Source of the DNA: JABDQA01 sp963759125
Lineage (GTDB): Bacteria; Desulfobacterota; Desulfobulbia; Desulfobulbales; Desulfocapsaceae
Direction of reading: 5' to 3'
DNA: 64,000 bases
NCBI GenBank assembly: GCA_963759125.1
Contig: CAVWXN010000008.1
Coordinates: forward strand, 62,001 to 126,000
Shown here: positions 26,852-37,954 of the stretch, in pieces
Numbering within the stretch: position 1 is the first letter of the stretch
How the letters are laid out: each line of letters opens with the position of its first letter
Translations under genes and position numbers: made by a program
The notes under the pieces: generated by a model
Told to the model about the DNA's origin: nothing
The model's database searches: none
Seen by the model: only the letters and a program-made list of their open reading frames with translations

Positions 26852-27511
26852 TTATACTATTACTGTTTTTTTAATATAGCTCACCACATCTTTAGGATCA
26901 TCAATGATTCTAAATAGTTCAAGATCTTTTTCGCTTATCGTTCCATTTTCTACAAAGCTTTCTTTCAACCATTCGACCAAACCGGACCAGAAGCTGCTTC
27001 CTACGAGAACTATGGGAAATGGTTTTATTCTTTGAGTCTGAATGAGCGTCAACGATTCAAACAACTCATCCAGTGAACCAAAGCCACCCGGCATACAGAT
27101 AAAGGCCATCGAGTATTTCATAAACATTACTTTTCTAACAAAAAAATATTTGAAATGTAAAGGAAAGTTGGCATATGGATTGGGTTCCTGTTCGTGGGGT
27201 AAGCTGATGTTAAGGCCTATGGATACCGCACCTCCTTCTGTCGCCCCCTTGTTGGCAGCCTCCATGATCCCAGGTCCGCCGCCGGTGATGATCGCGTAAC
27301 CGGACCGGGCCAGATCCCTGGCAATATCAACCGTCAAGGTGTACCAGGGATGATCGACAGGTGTCCTTGCCGAACCGTAAATGGTTACCGCAGGTGACTC
27401 GACCGTTGAAAGCGCATCAAAGCCTTCGACAAATTCCCCCATGATTCTGAACATTCTCCAAGAGTCACCTACCACCGTGTTGTCGAGTTCATATTTCGGC
27501 TCAATACTCAT
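26852..27511 (-). CDS. LOG-family (TIGR00730) Rossmann-fold protein
   Basis: 219-residue soluble protein. Family members hydrolyse nucleoside 5'-monophosphates to base and ribose 5-phosphate (cytokinin-activating LOG or PpnN-like activity). Seen: GSARTPVDHPWY near 46, the nucleotide site IITGGGPGIMEAANKGA near 73-89, and the catalytic PGGFGSLDELFE near 140-151; the usual PGGxGTxxE Thr is Ser. The length fits the short bacterial LOG type rather than the long PpnN. It follows the TPR gene by 15 nt on the same strand, so it appears to belong to the selA operon. Confidence 0.9.
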   Translation of the reverse strand: MSIEPKYELDNTVVGDSWRMFRIMGEFVEGFDALSTVESPAVTIYGSARTPVDHPWYTLTVDIARDLARSGYAIITGGGPGIMEAANKGATEGGAVSIGLNISLPHEQEPNPYANFPLHFKYFFVRKVMFMKYSMAFICMPGGFGSLDELFESLTLIQTQRIKPFPIVLVGSSFWSGLVEWLKESFVENGTISEKDLELFRIIDDPKDVVSYIKKTVIV

Positions 27512-27526
27512 GTCGATTCCTTTAAG

Positions 27527-29710
27527 TTATTCTTTCAAAGCCCTTTTTCCTGCTAACGACGCTTGCAGTTTTTTAGCCTTTTCCAGCAGCGCTGGCGCGG
27601 CTGTTTTAGCACTGAAAACCATTTTGAGATAGCGATCGCAGGAGCGAATATCTCCATTTGACCAATGGATTCTGGCAATCTCAAGCCAGGCATCGGCCCG
27701 AAAATTTCTATATCTCGCACAAGCCCTGAGGAGGTCCAGGGCTTCATCTGTTTTCTTTAGGACAGCGAGAGAGTGAGCGTATCTGATTTTATACTCCTGA
27801 TTTTCTGGCTCTAATTCCACGCTTCTTTGGCAAAGCTTAGAGGCGATGTCATCGCCTTCACCGGTTTTAAGATAAACCGTTCCTAGCAGACTAAGCGCTT
27901 CACTGTCAGATTGATTAGCTACCAGGGCCCGCTGCAGCCATGTTGCAGACTGCTTGAAATCACCCAGATGATAGTAGCTAAGGCCAATAAATCTGAGACA
28001 ACGCTCCGCTCCCCGGTCGTTTTTCTTTGCTACATACCACTTTTTCATCACCCTTACGCATTGTCTGTATTCTCCAATGCAGTAATGACAAACACCTAAT
28101 TGAAACTGTAGTTCGCTGATGCTTGCCGCTTCTTCTTCATCAGCTCGGTTGAATACTTCCAAAGCCTGGGTAAAGGATTTCACCGCTTGACTGTAATTCT
28201 TCTGCTTCTTCTCACCGAGACCTCGATTATACAGAGCCATAAAATTTTTCGGATCGACATCGAGCACCTCGTTGAAAGCCTCCAACGCTTTACCACTCAT
28301 ATTCATCAGGGCATAGGCAACTCCAAGACTATTGAGAAGGTTCACATCGTGTGGGGCTAACTCCAGACCTTTGCGGTATTCCCTCACTGCACCCCAGACA
28401 TCACTTTCACCGAAGTAGGCGTCGCCGCTTACATTCAGACTCAGGCTATCGAACACCACGCAGCTTCCAGGACCGAAAAAAGTGCCATGAAGTAATGCTT
28501 TCATACAGTTGCGGGCAATCTCCGGTTTTTTGTAATCGCTGAATGGATAAGAACTGATACCTGCTGATAATGAACAACGTTCCCCTTCAGCTTTAATTAT
28601 CTCCTTGATCAGTGAGGAAGCCCATTTCTCGGTGTTACCAGAAGATTTCCCCGGTCGCAGGACAAAATAGCCCTGGTCATCGGCGATCACTATTTCTTTA
28701 CGGAGTAGCTTCGTTATAACTTCATCAAGAGTCTTACGGTCATGGAAATCAGGTCTCAGATAAGCCAGAGAGAACTTCTTGATATCTTTCCAGCGGTAAG
28801 ACAATTTGCCTGTGGTGGATCCGCCAATCACTTTCAGCGGAAAGAGTTCTGGGTTTACCAGGAGCTGGTAGTCACAAAAAGCATAAGGCCCCCTTCTTCC
28901 AGCCCACTGTAAAGCCTTCCACGCCTCATCGATTAGGATTTGGGCCAGACGGCCAGAAGCTGCATGCTGGTGTCGTTCCTGGCTATATGAGCTGAACCCT
29001 ATGCGGATACGCCTGAGTCCTCTGTTTCTGGCCACATCCAACAAAGAATGACTCAGGGACTTTATAAAATCTTTGTCTCCGCGAGCAATGACGTAGCAGA
29101 AAACGCCCTGCCCCAGATGAAAGAGTGGAAACGAGAAACGATTGAACTCTTCAAGTATGCGACCGCTATTCGCTATATGAAGAAATGCCTCCCTGACCGA
29201 CTTTGCGGGAGGCAGGGATTCAACCAGCACAAGATGTAGCTTTTCTTCCGGAACGACTCTGTTGAGGTAATTAGCGAGAGAGTTAACGGTGCCAAGTGAG
29301 GTAAGAGGCTCTATGAAGTCGCTTCTGGCTTCATAGAATTGTCGAAAAATTGATGAATGCGTTTCCTTCAGCCATTGACTCGAAGCATTTTCAATCAGTA
29401 GGTCATCAATACCGTCCACCAGGATTACGAGGTTCGAGTTGTCGGCGCAATCAATGGGCAGTAAAAGTTTATCAGGCTTATACCAGACCGGAATATTCTT
29501 GTTGAAGGCTTTATCCAGAACCTGTCTCTTCTTATTCTCAGATAACTCACATTCCAGCGATTTGAGATCTTCTCGGGAGACGAAGACAACTTTTTTTGAA
29601 GTGGGAATCGTCTCAAATATGATCTGCTCAAGCTTATGTCCAAAGACCATAAGATCTGATTTTTTCAGGTCGGGGGTGGTGGCCAAGAAAGGCGATTTTT
29701 CGAGAATCAT
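27527..29710 (-). CDS. TPR-repeat protein with degenerate GGDEF-like regions
   Basis: 727 aa. The C-terminal half (about 440-720) holds about seven tetratricopeptide repeats (for example AVREYRKGLELAPHDVNLL, ALEAFNEVLDVDPKNFMAL, AVKSFTQALEVFNRADEEE). Two places in the N-terminal half look like the C-terminal end of diguanylate cyclase domains: RIRIGFSSYSQERHQ...AWKALQWAGRRGPYAF near 256-295, and LSAGISSYPFSDYKK...GPGSCVVFDSL near 393-430. Neither has a GGDEF loop, so no cyclase activity is expected. It is probably a regulatory or scaffold protein; nucleotide binding is possible. It starts 11 nt after selA and runs with the LOG gene. Confidence 0.75.
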   Translation of the reverse strand: MILEKSPFLATTPDLKKSDLMVFGHKLEQIIFETIPTSKKVVFVSREDLKSLECELSENKKRQVLDKAFNKNIPVWYKPDKLLLPIDCADNSNLVILVDGIDDLLIENASSQWLKETHSSIFRQFYEARSDFIEPLTSLGTVNSLANYLNRVVPEEKLHLVLVESLPPAKSVREAFLHIANSGRILEEFNRFSFPLFHLGQGVFCYVIARGDKDFIKSLSHSLLDVARNRGLRRIRIGFSSYSQERHQHAASGRLAQILIDEAWKALQWAGRRGPYAFCDYQLLVNPELFPLKVIGGSTTGKLSYRWKDIKKFSLAYLRPDFHDRKTLDEVITKLLRKEIVIADDQGYFVLRPGKSSGNTEKWASSLIKEIIKAEGERCSLSAGISSYPFSDYKKPEIARNCMKALLHGTFFGPGSCVVFDSLSLNVSGDAYFGESDVWGAVREYRKGLELAPHDVNLLNSLGVAYALMNMSGKALEAFNEVLDVDPKNFMALYNRGLGEKKQKNYSQAVKSFTQALEVFNRADEEEAASISELQFQLGVCHYCIGEYRQCVRVMKKWYVAKKNDRGAERCLRFIGLSYYHLGDFKQSATWLQRALVANQSDSEALSLLGTVYLKTGEGDDIASKLCQRSVELEPENQEYKIRYAHSLAVLKKTDEALDLLRACARYRNFRADAWLEIARIHWSNGDIRSCDRYLKMVFSAKTAAPALLEKAKKLQASLAGKRALKE

Positions 29711-29721
29711 AAGTAATGGGG

Positions 29722-31122
29722 TTATTCGAAATAGGTAATCAGTTCGGAACAGAGTTCAGGGATCTCGCTATCGAGTACGGTGCGAAAATCAATGAGTAAC
29801 CGGTCATTTTCTATTCTGCCGATCACCGGAACAGACAAGGTTCTGAAATCACTTTCAAGTCTCGATACCGTGGTTGCCGCTGGCTGCAGCTCTACTGCCC
29901 AGCTTGTCAATCCGTATTCGGGCAGTGCGCCACCTCCCACCCGGGAGATGGTTGAAACCAGATTAAGGCTGCATTTTTCGGATATTTTGGTTCGAGTCCG
30001 CCGTAAAAATCTCTGGGCGCGCTTCTTGATGATCTCAGGCGGCTCACTGATCATCCTGAGAGTCTGGTTCTTGCTCAGTACTGCTTCCTGATCGTAGTAA
30101 TCCTTGAGAACACTCTCAAGCGATGCAAGTGTGAATTTGTCGATTCGAAGGGCTCTATTCAGTGGGTTTTTCTTTATCCTGGCAATGATATTTTCTTTTC
30201 CGACGATAATCCCCGACTGGGGCCCTCCGAGCAGCTTATCGCCGCTGAAGGTAATCACGTCAACACCGGCTTTGACCACCTCCTGGACCGTTGGTTCGGG
30301 CGGCAAACCGAATTTGGAGAGATCGGTAAGACTGCCACTGCCAAGATCCTCCATCACCGGCAGGTCATATTTGGCGCCAAGCCCAACGAGTTCTTCCGCA
30401 GTCACCTGGGAAGTAAATCCAATAATTCTGAAATTCGAGGTGTGGACCCGCAAAAACAAGGCGGTGTCCTCACTGATGGCACCCTCATAATCATAGAGGT
30501 GTGTTCTGTTGGTAGCTCCGACCTCAACCAGGGCGGCACCACTCTTTTTCATCACATCAGGGATTCTGAACGAGCCTCCGATTTCTACCAATTGTCCCCG
30601 GGAAACGATAACCTCCTTGTCACGGGCAAGAGTATCAAGAGCGATGAGGACGGCTGCAGCATTGTTATTCACGACCAGCGCCGCTTCGGCTCCGGTGAGA
30701 TCGCAAATTATATCTTCGACAAGACTGTACCTGCTTCCTCGTTTGCCGGTTTTAAGGTTGAACTCTAGATTCGTATAACAGGCTCCGGCCATGGAAAGCT
30801 GCTTTATGGTATGGGCCGGTAGAAGCGATCTGCCAAGATTGGTGTGCACAACAATACCTGTGCCATTGATGACCCTTTTGAGATTCAAGGCCATCAACTC
30901 CTCGATCCGTTCTGTAAAAATTTCATTCCAATCCGCCGGGGTACCAGGAACATGGACCGGCTCATCATTAAGCAGTGCATTTCTCAGTTGCTCAACCGAC
31001 TGCTGCACCGCCTTCTTGGCAATACGCTGAGGAACATCGTGCTGATTGATATATTCATCAAGCCTGGCCAGGCACTCGTCGATCTTGGGTAACTTTCTGA
31101 GTAGCTTGTTTTTATCTTTCAT
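29722..31122 (-). CDS. selA: L-seryl-tRNA(Sec) selenium transferase
   Basis: PLP enzyme that converts seryl-tRNA(Sec) to selenocysteinyl-tRNA(Sec) using selenophosphate. 466 aa, typical of bacterial SelA. Seen: an N-terminal domain binding tRNA(Sec), INGTGIVVHTNLGRSLL near 85-101, YTNLEFNLKTGKRGSR near 116-131, NNNAAAVLIAL near 152-162, and the PLP lysine in TFSGDKLLGGPQSG (Lys296). SelA implies that the host decodes UGA as selenocysteine, which matters for the gene at 44981. selB does not follow; the next genes are the TPR and LOG proteins. It is divergent from the rRNA operon. Confidence 0.96.
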   Translation of the reverse strand: MKDKNKLLRKLPKIDECLARLDEYINQHDVPQRIAKKAVQQSVEQLRNALLNDEPVHVPGTPADWNEIFTERIEELMALNLKRVINGTGIVVHTNLGRSLLPAHTIKQLSMAGACYTNLEFNLKTGKRGSRYSLVEDIICDLTGAEAALVVNNNAAAVLIALDTLARDKEVIVSRGQLVEIGGSFRIPDVMKKSGAALVEVGATNRTHLYDYEGAISEDTALFLRVHTSNFRIIGFTSQVTAEELVGLGAKYDLPVMEDLGSGSLTDLSKFGLPPEPTVQEVVKAGVDVITFSGDKLLGGPQSGIIVGKENIIARIKKNPLNRALRIDKFTLASLESVLKDYYDQEAVLSKNQTLRMISEPPEIIKKRAQRFLRRTRTKISEKCSLNLVSTISRVGGGALPEYGLTSWAVELQPAATTVSRLESDFRTLSVPVIGRIENDRLLIDFRTVLDSEIPELCSELITYFE

Positions 31123-31265
31123 AGACGCGGGGAAGTCTCAATTGAAGGGACGGGCAGCGTAGTTTCCCGGCAGAACTCTTTGTAACCACATTTTCTTTGA
31201 TAACAACAATATATCAACATCGGTAAAAAGTGAGCAACTTTTTTTCAACATTAGCGACAAACGTA

Positions 31266-31292
31266 TTGACAAAGCGAGTGGCAGGGTATAGT
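31266..31292 (+). promoter_or_regulatory. candidate rRNA promoter P1
   Basis: TTGACA at 31266-31271 and TATAGT at 31287-31292, with a 15-nt spacer, about 275 nt upstream of the 16S gene. The hexamers are near-consensus for a sigma70-type promoter but the spacer is short. Confidence 0.5.
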
Positions 31293-31354
31293 TTGTCGCG
31301 GCTTTTGCGGTGGCAGTAGCGGCGGTAAAAGTGTCTTAGGGAGATAGAATCTAG

Positions 31355-31383
31355 TTGACATTCAGCAGTGGTTACATTAGATT
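31355..31383 (+). promoter_or_regulatory. candidate rRNA promoter P2
   Basis: TTGACA at 31355-31360 and TAGATT at 31378-31383, with a 17-nt spacer. The perfect -35 box and canonical spacing fit a second tandem promoter for the rRNA operon. Confidence 0.5.
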
Positions 31384-31567
31384 GGTGTTCTTCCGCACTC
31401 GTTATGAGTGGGCAGCTTCTGGCTGTCTTGACGATCCTTGACAACTGAATAACAGCAAATACGCAAACGGGCCCGACCGTGTCTTTTTAGCGAGACACAC
31501 TTGGGTTCTGTCAAACAGCAGAGCCTTATTGTTTATAATAAGGGCAGAGAGATCTGTTCAGGATATA

Positions 31568-33127
<1,560 letters not shown>

Positions 33128-33466
33128 TCAAGGAAAGTAGAAGCCAATAGGCTTCTCAGGGGATTAACTCCGTTTGCATATCAGAAGACAGAAGTCAGAG
33201 GACAGAAGACAGAATAGTCAGCTGCTCCGCAGACAGAAAGTCAGAAGATTACGCTGTTATTCAGTTTTGAAGGATCGTCAGTTGATCTTTTAGGAACAAA
33301 TAAGGAAGTGAAGTAAAACCCGTGACGTCGGCTTTAACTTTAAGACCGTGATTTTGGTTTTAGACAAGGAGCGCGAGAAATGCTCGCGCAGGCGTACAAG
33401 CTAGTACGCCGAGCACAGCATTTCGAGCAGCGACGAAGTATAAAGCCAAAGCACGGTATTTAAAGG
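33128..33466 (+). other. internal transcribed spacer 1 (16S to tRNA-Ile) with two strong hairpins
   Basis: 339-nt spacer with no gene. It contains one heptad-repeat block (33179-33250, listed separately) and two adjacent perfect 7-bp stem-loops: GCGCGAG-AAATG-CTCGCGC at 33371-33389, and GGCGTAC-AAGCTA-GTACGCC at 33391-33410. They lie between the 16S gene and the tRNA and may guide pre-rRNA processing or transcription. Confidence 0.7.
33179..33250 (+). repeat. heptad-like repeat block R1 in the 16S-tRNA spacer
   Basis: Purine-rich units around CAGAAGA/CAGAGGA, starting TATCAGAAGACAGAA (33179-33193). That 15-mer is identical to the left end of the intervening sequence inside the 23S gene. It is degenerate after 33221. 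Confidence 0.8.
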
Positions 33467-33545
<79 letters not shown>

Positions 33546-33579
33546 TTATCAGAGGACAGAGGACAGAAGACAGAGGAAA
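33546..33579 (+). repeat. heptad-like repeat block R2 between the two tRNAs
   Basis: Begins at the base after the tRNA-Ile CCA: TTATCAGAGGACAGAGG, then GACAGAAGACAGAGG. Same family as the other spacer blocks and the 23S intervening-sequence termini. Confidence 0.8.
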
Positions 33580-33607
33580 GAAAAACCTTCGAACCTGAAG
33601 TCTGGAT

Positions 33608-33683
33608 GGGGGTGTAGCTCAGCTGGGAGAGCGCCTGCCTTGCACGCAGGAGGTCATCGGTTCGATCCCGTTCACCTCCACCA
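33608..33683 (+). tRNA. tRNA-Ala (TGC anticodon)
   Basis: 76 nt including encoded CCA. Acceptor GGGGGTG pairs with CACCTCC (one G-U pair), anticodon loop CTTGCAC (TGC), TTCGATC T-loop. Canonical Ile-Ala pair of the rRNA spacer. Confidence 0.97.
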
Positions 33684-33722
33684 TTATCAGAAGCCAGAAA
33701 TCAGAAGCCAGAGGACAGAAAA
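33684..33722 (+). repeat. heptad-like repeat block R3 after tRNA-Ala
   Basis: Starts directly after the tRNA-Ala CCA with TTATCAGAAGCCAGAAATC and continues with AGAAGCCAGAGGACAGAA. Same family as R1 and R2. Confidence 0.75.
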
Positions 33723-34134
33723 AGATGTTCTCTACCCTGCTTCTGGTAGAAAGTTCTGGCCAGGTGTACGTATTGATGGTTGGGTTAAGTGCTTAGTTCT
33801 TATTCAACCCTCAGGACGTCACGCCTGAAATTATAAGCGCGAGTAAAAAGCTCTGCAGTCGAGGAATGCAAGTCTGAGGGAGCGAGGCCTATAAGTCATA
33901 CGCCGCAGCGACTGAAGATGCAGCCTGACGACGGATGCAGAGAGTTTTTACGAAGCGATTGGTCTTTGATAATCAAATAGTAGAGTAACCCAAATCCTCC
34001 AGGGTGGAGTGTGCCCCGGTCAATTATATCCTGGCCACCGCACGTTAAAGACTCCACGGGTACCTGGGGGTTACAGTAGCTGAGTTTATCTTTGACGCGA
34101 GTCAAAGAGTAATCAAGTTAGTTTTATCAGGTTT
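33723..34134 (+). other. internal transcribed spacer 2 (tRNA-Ala to 23S)
   Basis: 412 nt without a gene. A perfect stem CTTTGAC-GCGA-GTCAAAG at 34090-34107 has a GNRA tetraloop. An ATCAAGT at 34112-34118 can pair with ACTTGAT at 37541-37547 beyond the 23S 3' end, consistent with the processing stem that encloses 23S rRNA. I see nothing else defined. Confidence 0.65.
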
Positions 34135-34598
34135 TATGGATAAGCTACTAAGGGCTAACGGCGAATGCCTTGGCATCGGGAGGCGATGAAGGACGCGGCA
34201 AGCTGCGATAAGCTTCGGGGAGCTGTTAACACGCTTTGATCCGGAGATTTCCGAATGGGGCAACCCGGCAGGAGTCATATCCTGTCATTCTTATCTGAAT
34301 ACATAGGATAAGGAAGCGAACGCGGGGAACTGAAACATCTAAGTACCTGCAGGAAAAGAAATCAATTGAGATTCCGTCAGTAGCGGCGAGCGAACGCGGA
34401 TCAGCCCACCTGAGCGATATGGAGATGAAATAGATAGTGGAACGGTATGGAAAGGCCGACCAGAGACGGTGATAGTCCGGTACGTGAAATCTATTTCTCC
34501 CTAGCTCGAGCGAGTACCACGGGACACGTGAAACCCTGTGGGAACATGGGAGGACCATCTTCCAAGGCTAAATACTACCCGATGACCGATAGTGAACG

Positions 34599-34629
<31 letters not shown>

Positions 34630-34933
34630 GGGAGGGGAGTGAAATAGAAACTGAAACCGTTAGCTTACAAGCAGTGGGAGCACCATGTATATGACAGGTG
34701 TGACCGCGTGCCTTTTGCATAATGAGTCAACGAGTTATCCTGTGCAGCGAGGTTAAGCCGGGAGGCGGAGCCGCAGCGAAAGCGAGTCTTAAGAGGGCGC
34801 AGACGACAATTTCCTTTGGAAATAATCGGAGTTGTATGGGGTAGACCCGAAACCGGGTGATCTATCCATGGCCAGGGTGAAGTCTCGGTAACACGAGATG
34901 GAGGCCCGAACCGATATAGGTTGAAAACTGTTC

Positions 34934-34970
<37 letters not shown>

Positions 34971-35250
34971 TCGGTAATAGCTGGTTTTCTCCGAAATATA
35001 TTTAGGTATAGCCTCATATGATGACTGGCGGAGGTAGAGCACTGACAAGGCTAGGGGTCCCACCGGATTACCAACCCTTTTCAAACTCCGAATGCCGCCA
35101 AGCTCAAGTATGGGAGTCAGACTGTGGGAGATAAGTTCCATGGTCGAAAGGGAAACAGCCCAGACCGTCAGCTAAGGTCCCTAAATCTATGCTCAGTGGG
35201 AAAGGAGGTGGAATTGTGAATACAACCAGGAGGTTGGCTTAGAAGCAGCA

Positions 35251-35283
<33 letters not shown>

Positions 35284-35337
35284 TAATGAATCTGCGCCGA
35301 AAATGTAACGGGGCTAAGCATAGTACCGAAGCTACGG

Positions 35338-35805
35338 GTATCAGAAGACAGAATACAGAGGACAGAGGACAGATGATTACCTCATTTGAGGAATTGGAGG
35401 TGTTTCAGCGAGCCTACAAGATCTCTTTAGAAATTCACAAGTGCAGCATGGAATTTCCTAAAAGGGAACAATATGGGTTGGCTGATCAGATACGACGAGC
35501 AAGCAAATCCATTTGCGCGAACATCGCAGAAGGGTTTGGCAAGCAACACCATTCAAAAGCGGAATTCAAGCGTTATATAATAATGGCGATTGGTTCCAGC
35601 GATGAGATGAGAGTCTGGCTTCGCTACTGCCTGGATTTGTCTTTGATAGAAGCAGAAAACTGGAGTAAATGGCGAGATGAGTATCAAGAGATCTCCAAAA
35701 TGCTCCAGGGGATGTACAAGAGTTGGAAATAGTAGGTTTTTCTAATGAGGCGCGCAGGCGCCAAACTATTCTGACTTCTGTCTTCTGTCTTCTGTCTTCT
35801 GATAC
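35338..35805 (+). repeat. 23S rRNA intervening sequence (IVS) in the helix 45 region
   Basis: Insertion between GAAGCTACGG and CGGTAGGAGAACATTG, where Escherichia coli 23S has the loop of helix 45, a known IVS site. A perfect 16-bp inverted repeat closes it: GTATCAGAAGACAGAA at 35338-35353 and TTCTGTCTTCTGATAC at 35790-35805. That makes a long terminal stem suited to RNase III. The repeat is extended inward by imperfect heptads. It encodes a four-helix-bundle protein. A second small hairpin GGCGC-GCAG-GCGCC lies at 35749-35762. Confidence 0.93.
35373..35732 (+). CDS. 23S rRNA-intervening-sequence four-helix-bundle protein (S23 family)
   Basis: 119 residues, the usual size of IVS-encoded S23 proteins, which fold as a four-helix bundle and form a pentamer. 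Seen: FEELEVFQRAYKISLEIH at the N terminus, LADQIRRASKSICANIAEGFGK in the centre (the most conserved part of the family) and LRYCLDLSLI before the last helix. The start at 35373 is chosen because AGAGGA, supplied by the heptad repeat itself, sits about 8 nt upstream; the frame stays open into rRNA further left, which is meaningless. The gene lies wholly within the IVS. Biological role is unknown; relatives serve as accessory proteins of diversity-generating retroelements, but no such element is visible here. Confidence 0.92.
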   Translation: MITSFEELEVFQRAYKISLEIHKCSMEFPKREQYGLADQIRRASKSICANIAEGFGKQHHSKAEFKRYIIMAIGSSDEMRVWLRYCLDLSLIEAENWSKWRDEYQEISKMLQGMYKSWK

Positions 35806-36401
35806 GGTAGGAGAACATTGTAGTCGCCTGAGAAGGTGTACCGTAAGGAGCGCTGGAGGTTCTACAAGAGCTTATGTTGACACGAGTAGCGATAATGAGG
35901 GTGAGAAACCCTCACGCCGAAAGCCTAAGGTTTCCTGTAGTCAAGTTAATCTGCTCAGGGTTAGTCGGCTCCTAAGGCGAGGCCGAGAGGCGTAGTCGAT
36001 GGGAAACAGGTTAATATTCCTGTACCACTGTTATGATGTTTGATGATAAGGGAGGACGGAGAAGGATAGGCCATCCGGCTGTTGGACTAGCCGGTTCAAG
36101 CGTGTAGGTGGAGGACTTAGGTAAATCCGGGTCCTTGGTCAACACTGAGGCGTGATGACGATGTCTTAAATGACAGCAAAGTGGTTGATTCCCTGCTTCC
36201 AGGAAAAGTCTCGTATCTAGTCATAGTGGTGACCGTACCGTAAACCGACACAGGTAGGCAGGTAGAGTATACCAAGGCGCTTGAGAGAACTCTGGTTAAG
36301 GAACTCGGCAAAATAGCACCGTAACTTCGGGAGAAGGTGTGCCCTCATGGTGAATTTGTACACATGAATGAGCTTACGAGGGTTGCAGTGAAATGGGGGG
36401 A

Positions 36402-36435
<34 letters not shown>

Positions 36436-36518
36436 GTCGAAAGACGAGGTATAGGGTCTGACGCCTGCCCGGTGCCGGAAGGTTAAGGGGACCTGTCAGC
36501 TCACGCGAAGCAGTGAAC

Positions 36519-36610
<92 letters not shown>

Positions 36611-36868
36611 CGATTTCCCCACTGTCTCAACCAGAGACTCAGCGAAACTGTAGTACCGGTGAAGATGCCGGTTACCCGCAACAAGACAGAAAGACCCCGT
36701 GAACCTTTACTACAGCTTGGCATTGGTTTTTGAGGTAGCATGTGTAGGATAGGTGGGAGACTTTGAAATGGGCACGCCAGTGTTCATGGAGTCGCCCTTG
36801 AAATACCACCCTTGCTATCTTAGGAATCTAACCGTGATCCGTTACCCGGATCCGGGACATTGTCTGGT

Positions 36869-36900
<32 letters not shown>

Positions 36901-37050
36901 GCGTAACGGAGGCGCGCGATGGTTCCCTCAGGCTGATTGGAAACCAGCCGTAGAGTGTAAAGGCATAAGGGAGCTTGACTGCGAGAGAGACATTTCGAGC
37001 AGGTAGGAAACTAGGTCTTAGTGATCCGGCGATTCCGCATGGAAGGGTCG

Positions 37051-37105
<55 letters not shown>

Positions 37106-37109
37106 CCAT

Positions 37110-37164
<55 letters not shown>

Positions 37165-37350
37165 CAGGTCCCAAGGGTTTGGCTGTTCGCCAATTAAAGT
37201 GGTACGCGAGCTGGGTTTAAAACGTCGTGAGACAGTTTGGTCCTTATCTGTTGCGGGCGCAGGATATTTGAGGAGATCTTCCCCTAGTACGAGAGGACCG
37301 GGGTGGACGAACCGATGGTGTACCAGTTGTTCCGCCAGGGGCATTGCTGG

Positions 37351-37404
<54 letters not shown>

Positions 37405-37610
37405 CCAAGATAAGATATCCCATGGCTTAGTCGCCATCTGAAGGCACGTCGTAGACGACGACGTCGATAGGTCGGGTGTGGAAGTGTGGTAACACATGGA
37501 GCTTACCGATACTAATGTGCCGTGCGGCTTATCCATATTTACTTGATAGCTACGGCTACTGACTTACTCTACTGTTTGATTATCGATTTATTTATAGAGC
37601 TACACCCTTT

Positions 37611-37726
37611 TTCGGTGGTCATAGCGAAGAGGCTCCACCCGTTCCCTTTCCGAACACGGAAGTTAAGCTCTTCAGCGCCGATGGTACTGCATGGGCAACT
37701 GTGTGGGAGAGTAGGTCGCCGCCGAA
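37611..37726 (+). rRNA. rrf: 5S ribosomal RNA
   Basis: 116 nt. The terminal helix TTCGGTGG pairs with the 3' end CCGCCGAA. Internal landmarks CCACCCGTTCCCTTTCCGAACACGG (split as CCACCCGTTC and CCGAACACGG) and GGGAGAGTAGGTCG are typical of bacterial 5S. It lies 73 nt after the 23S gene. Confidence 0.96.
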
Positions 37727-37736
37727 TTCTTTGTCA

Positions 37737-37775
37737 CCAAACCCCCCGTACCTTTCAAAGGTATGGGGGGTTTGG
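37737..37775 (+). terminator. terminator-like hairpin after the rRNA operon
   Basis: Nearly perfect 18-bp stem: CCAAACCCCCCGTACCTT on the left pairs with AAGGTATGGGGGGTTTGG on the right, with one G-T pair. No T-run follows, so it may end transcription with help from other factors, or act as a processing signal. Confidence 0.7.
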
Positions 37776-37954
37776 CGTTGGGGGGGGATTTCTAAAACAA
37801 ATCCCACTCGTTTTCTCTCAATTGATGAGACTTGGTGCGTCTAAAGTTTATGCTCGGAATTACCTTCCAAGTTCGATATTATTTACCTCTCAACTTCTTC
37901 TCATTGCCCAGACCTTATACAGACAAACAGTTTCAGCTGGTTTTATAAATTTTA

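Larger units (their letters stand above)
31123..31567. promoter_or_regulatory. intergenic region between selA and the rRNA operon: promoter and leader DNA
   Basis: 445 nt without a believable gene. It must hold the selA promoter (minus strand) and the rRNA promoters (plus strand, listed separately). A leader hairpin CCTTATT-6 nt-AATAAGG lies at 31524-31543, just before the 16S gene. I do not see a convincing boxA. Confidence 0.6.

Noticed and set aside
31123..31260. A tRNA-Sec gene next to selA
   Set aside because: No sequence that folds as a long-acceptor tRNA(Sec) is present between selA and the rRNA operon.
31214..31444. 76-codon minus-strand frame in the rRNA promoter region
   Set aside because: Overlaps two good rRNA promoters and has no protein-like features.
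35286..35372. Longer S23 protein starting in 23S rRNA
   Set aside because: The extra codons are ordinary 23S rRNA sequence; the real start is at 35373 after AGAGGA.
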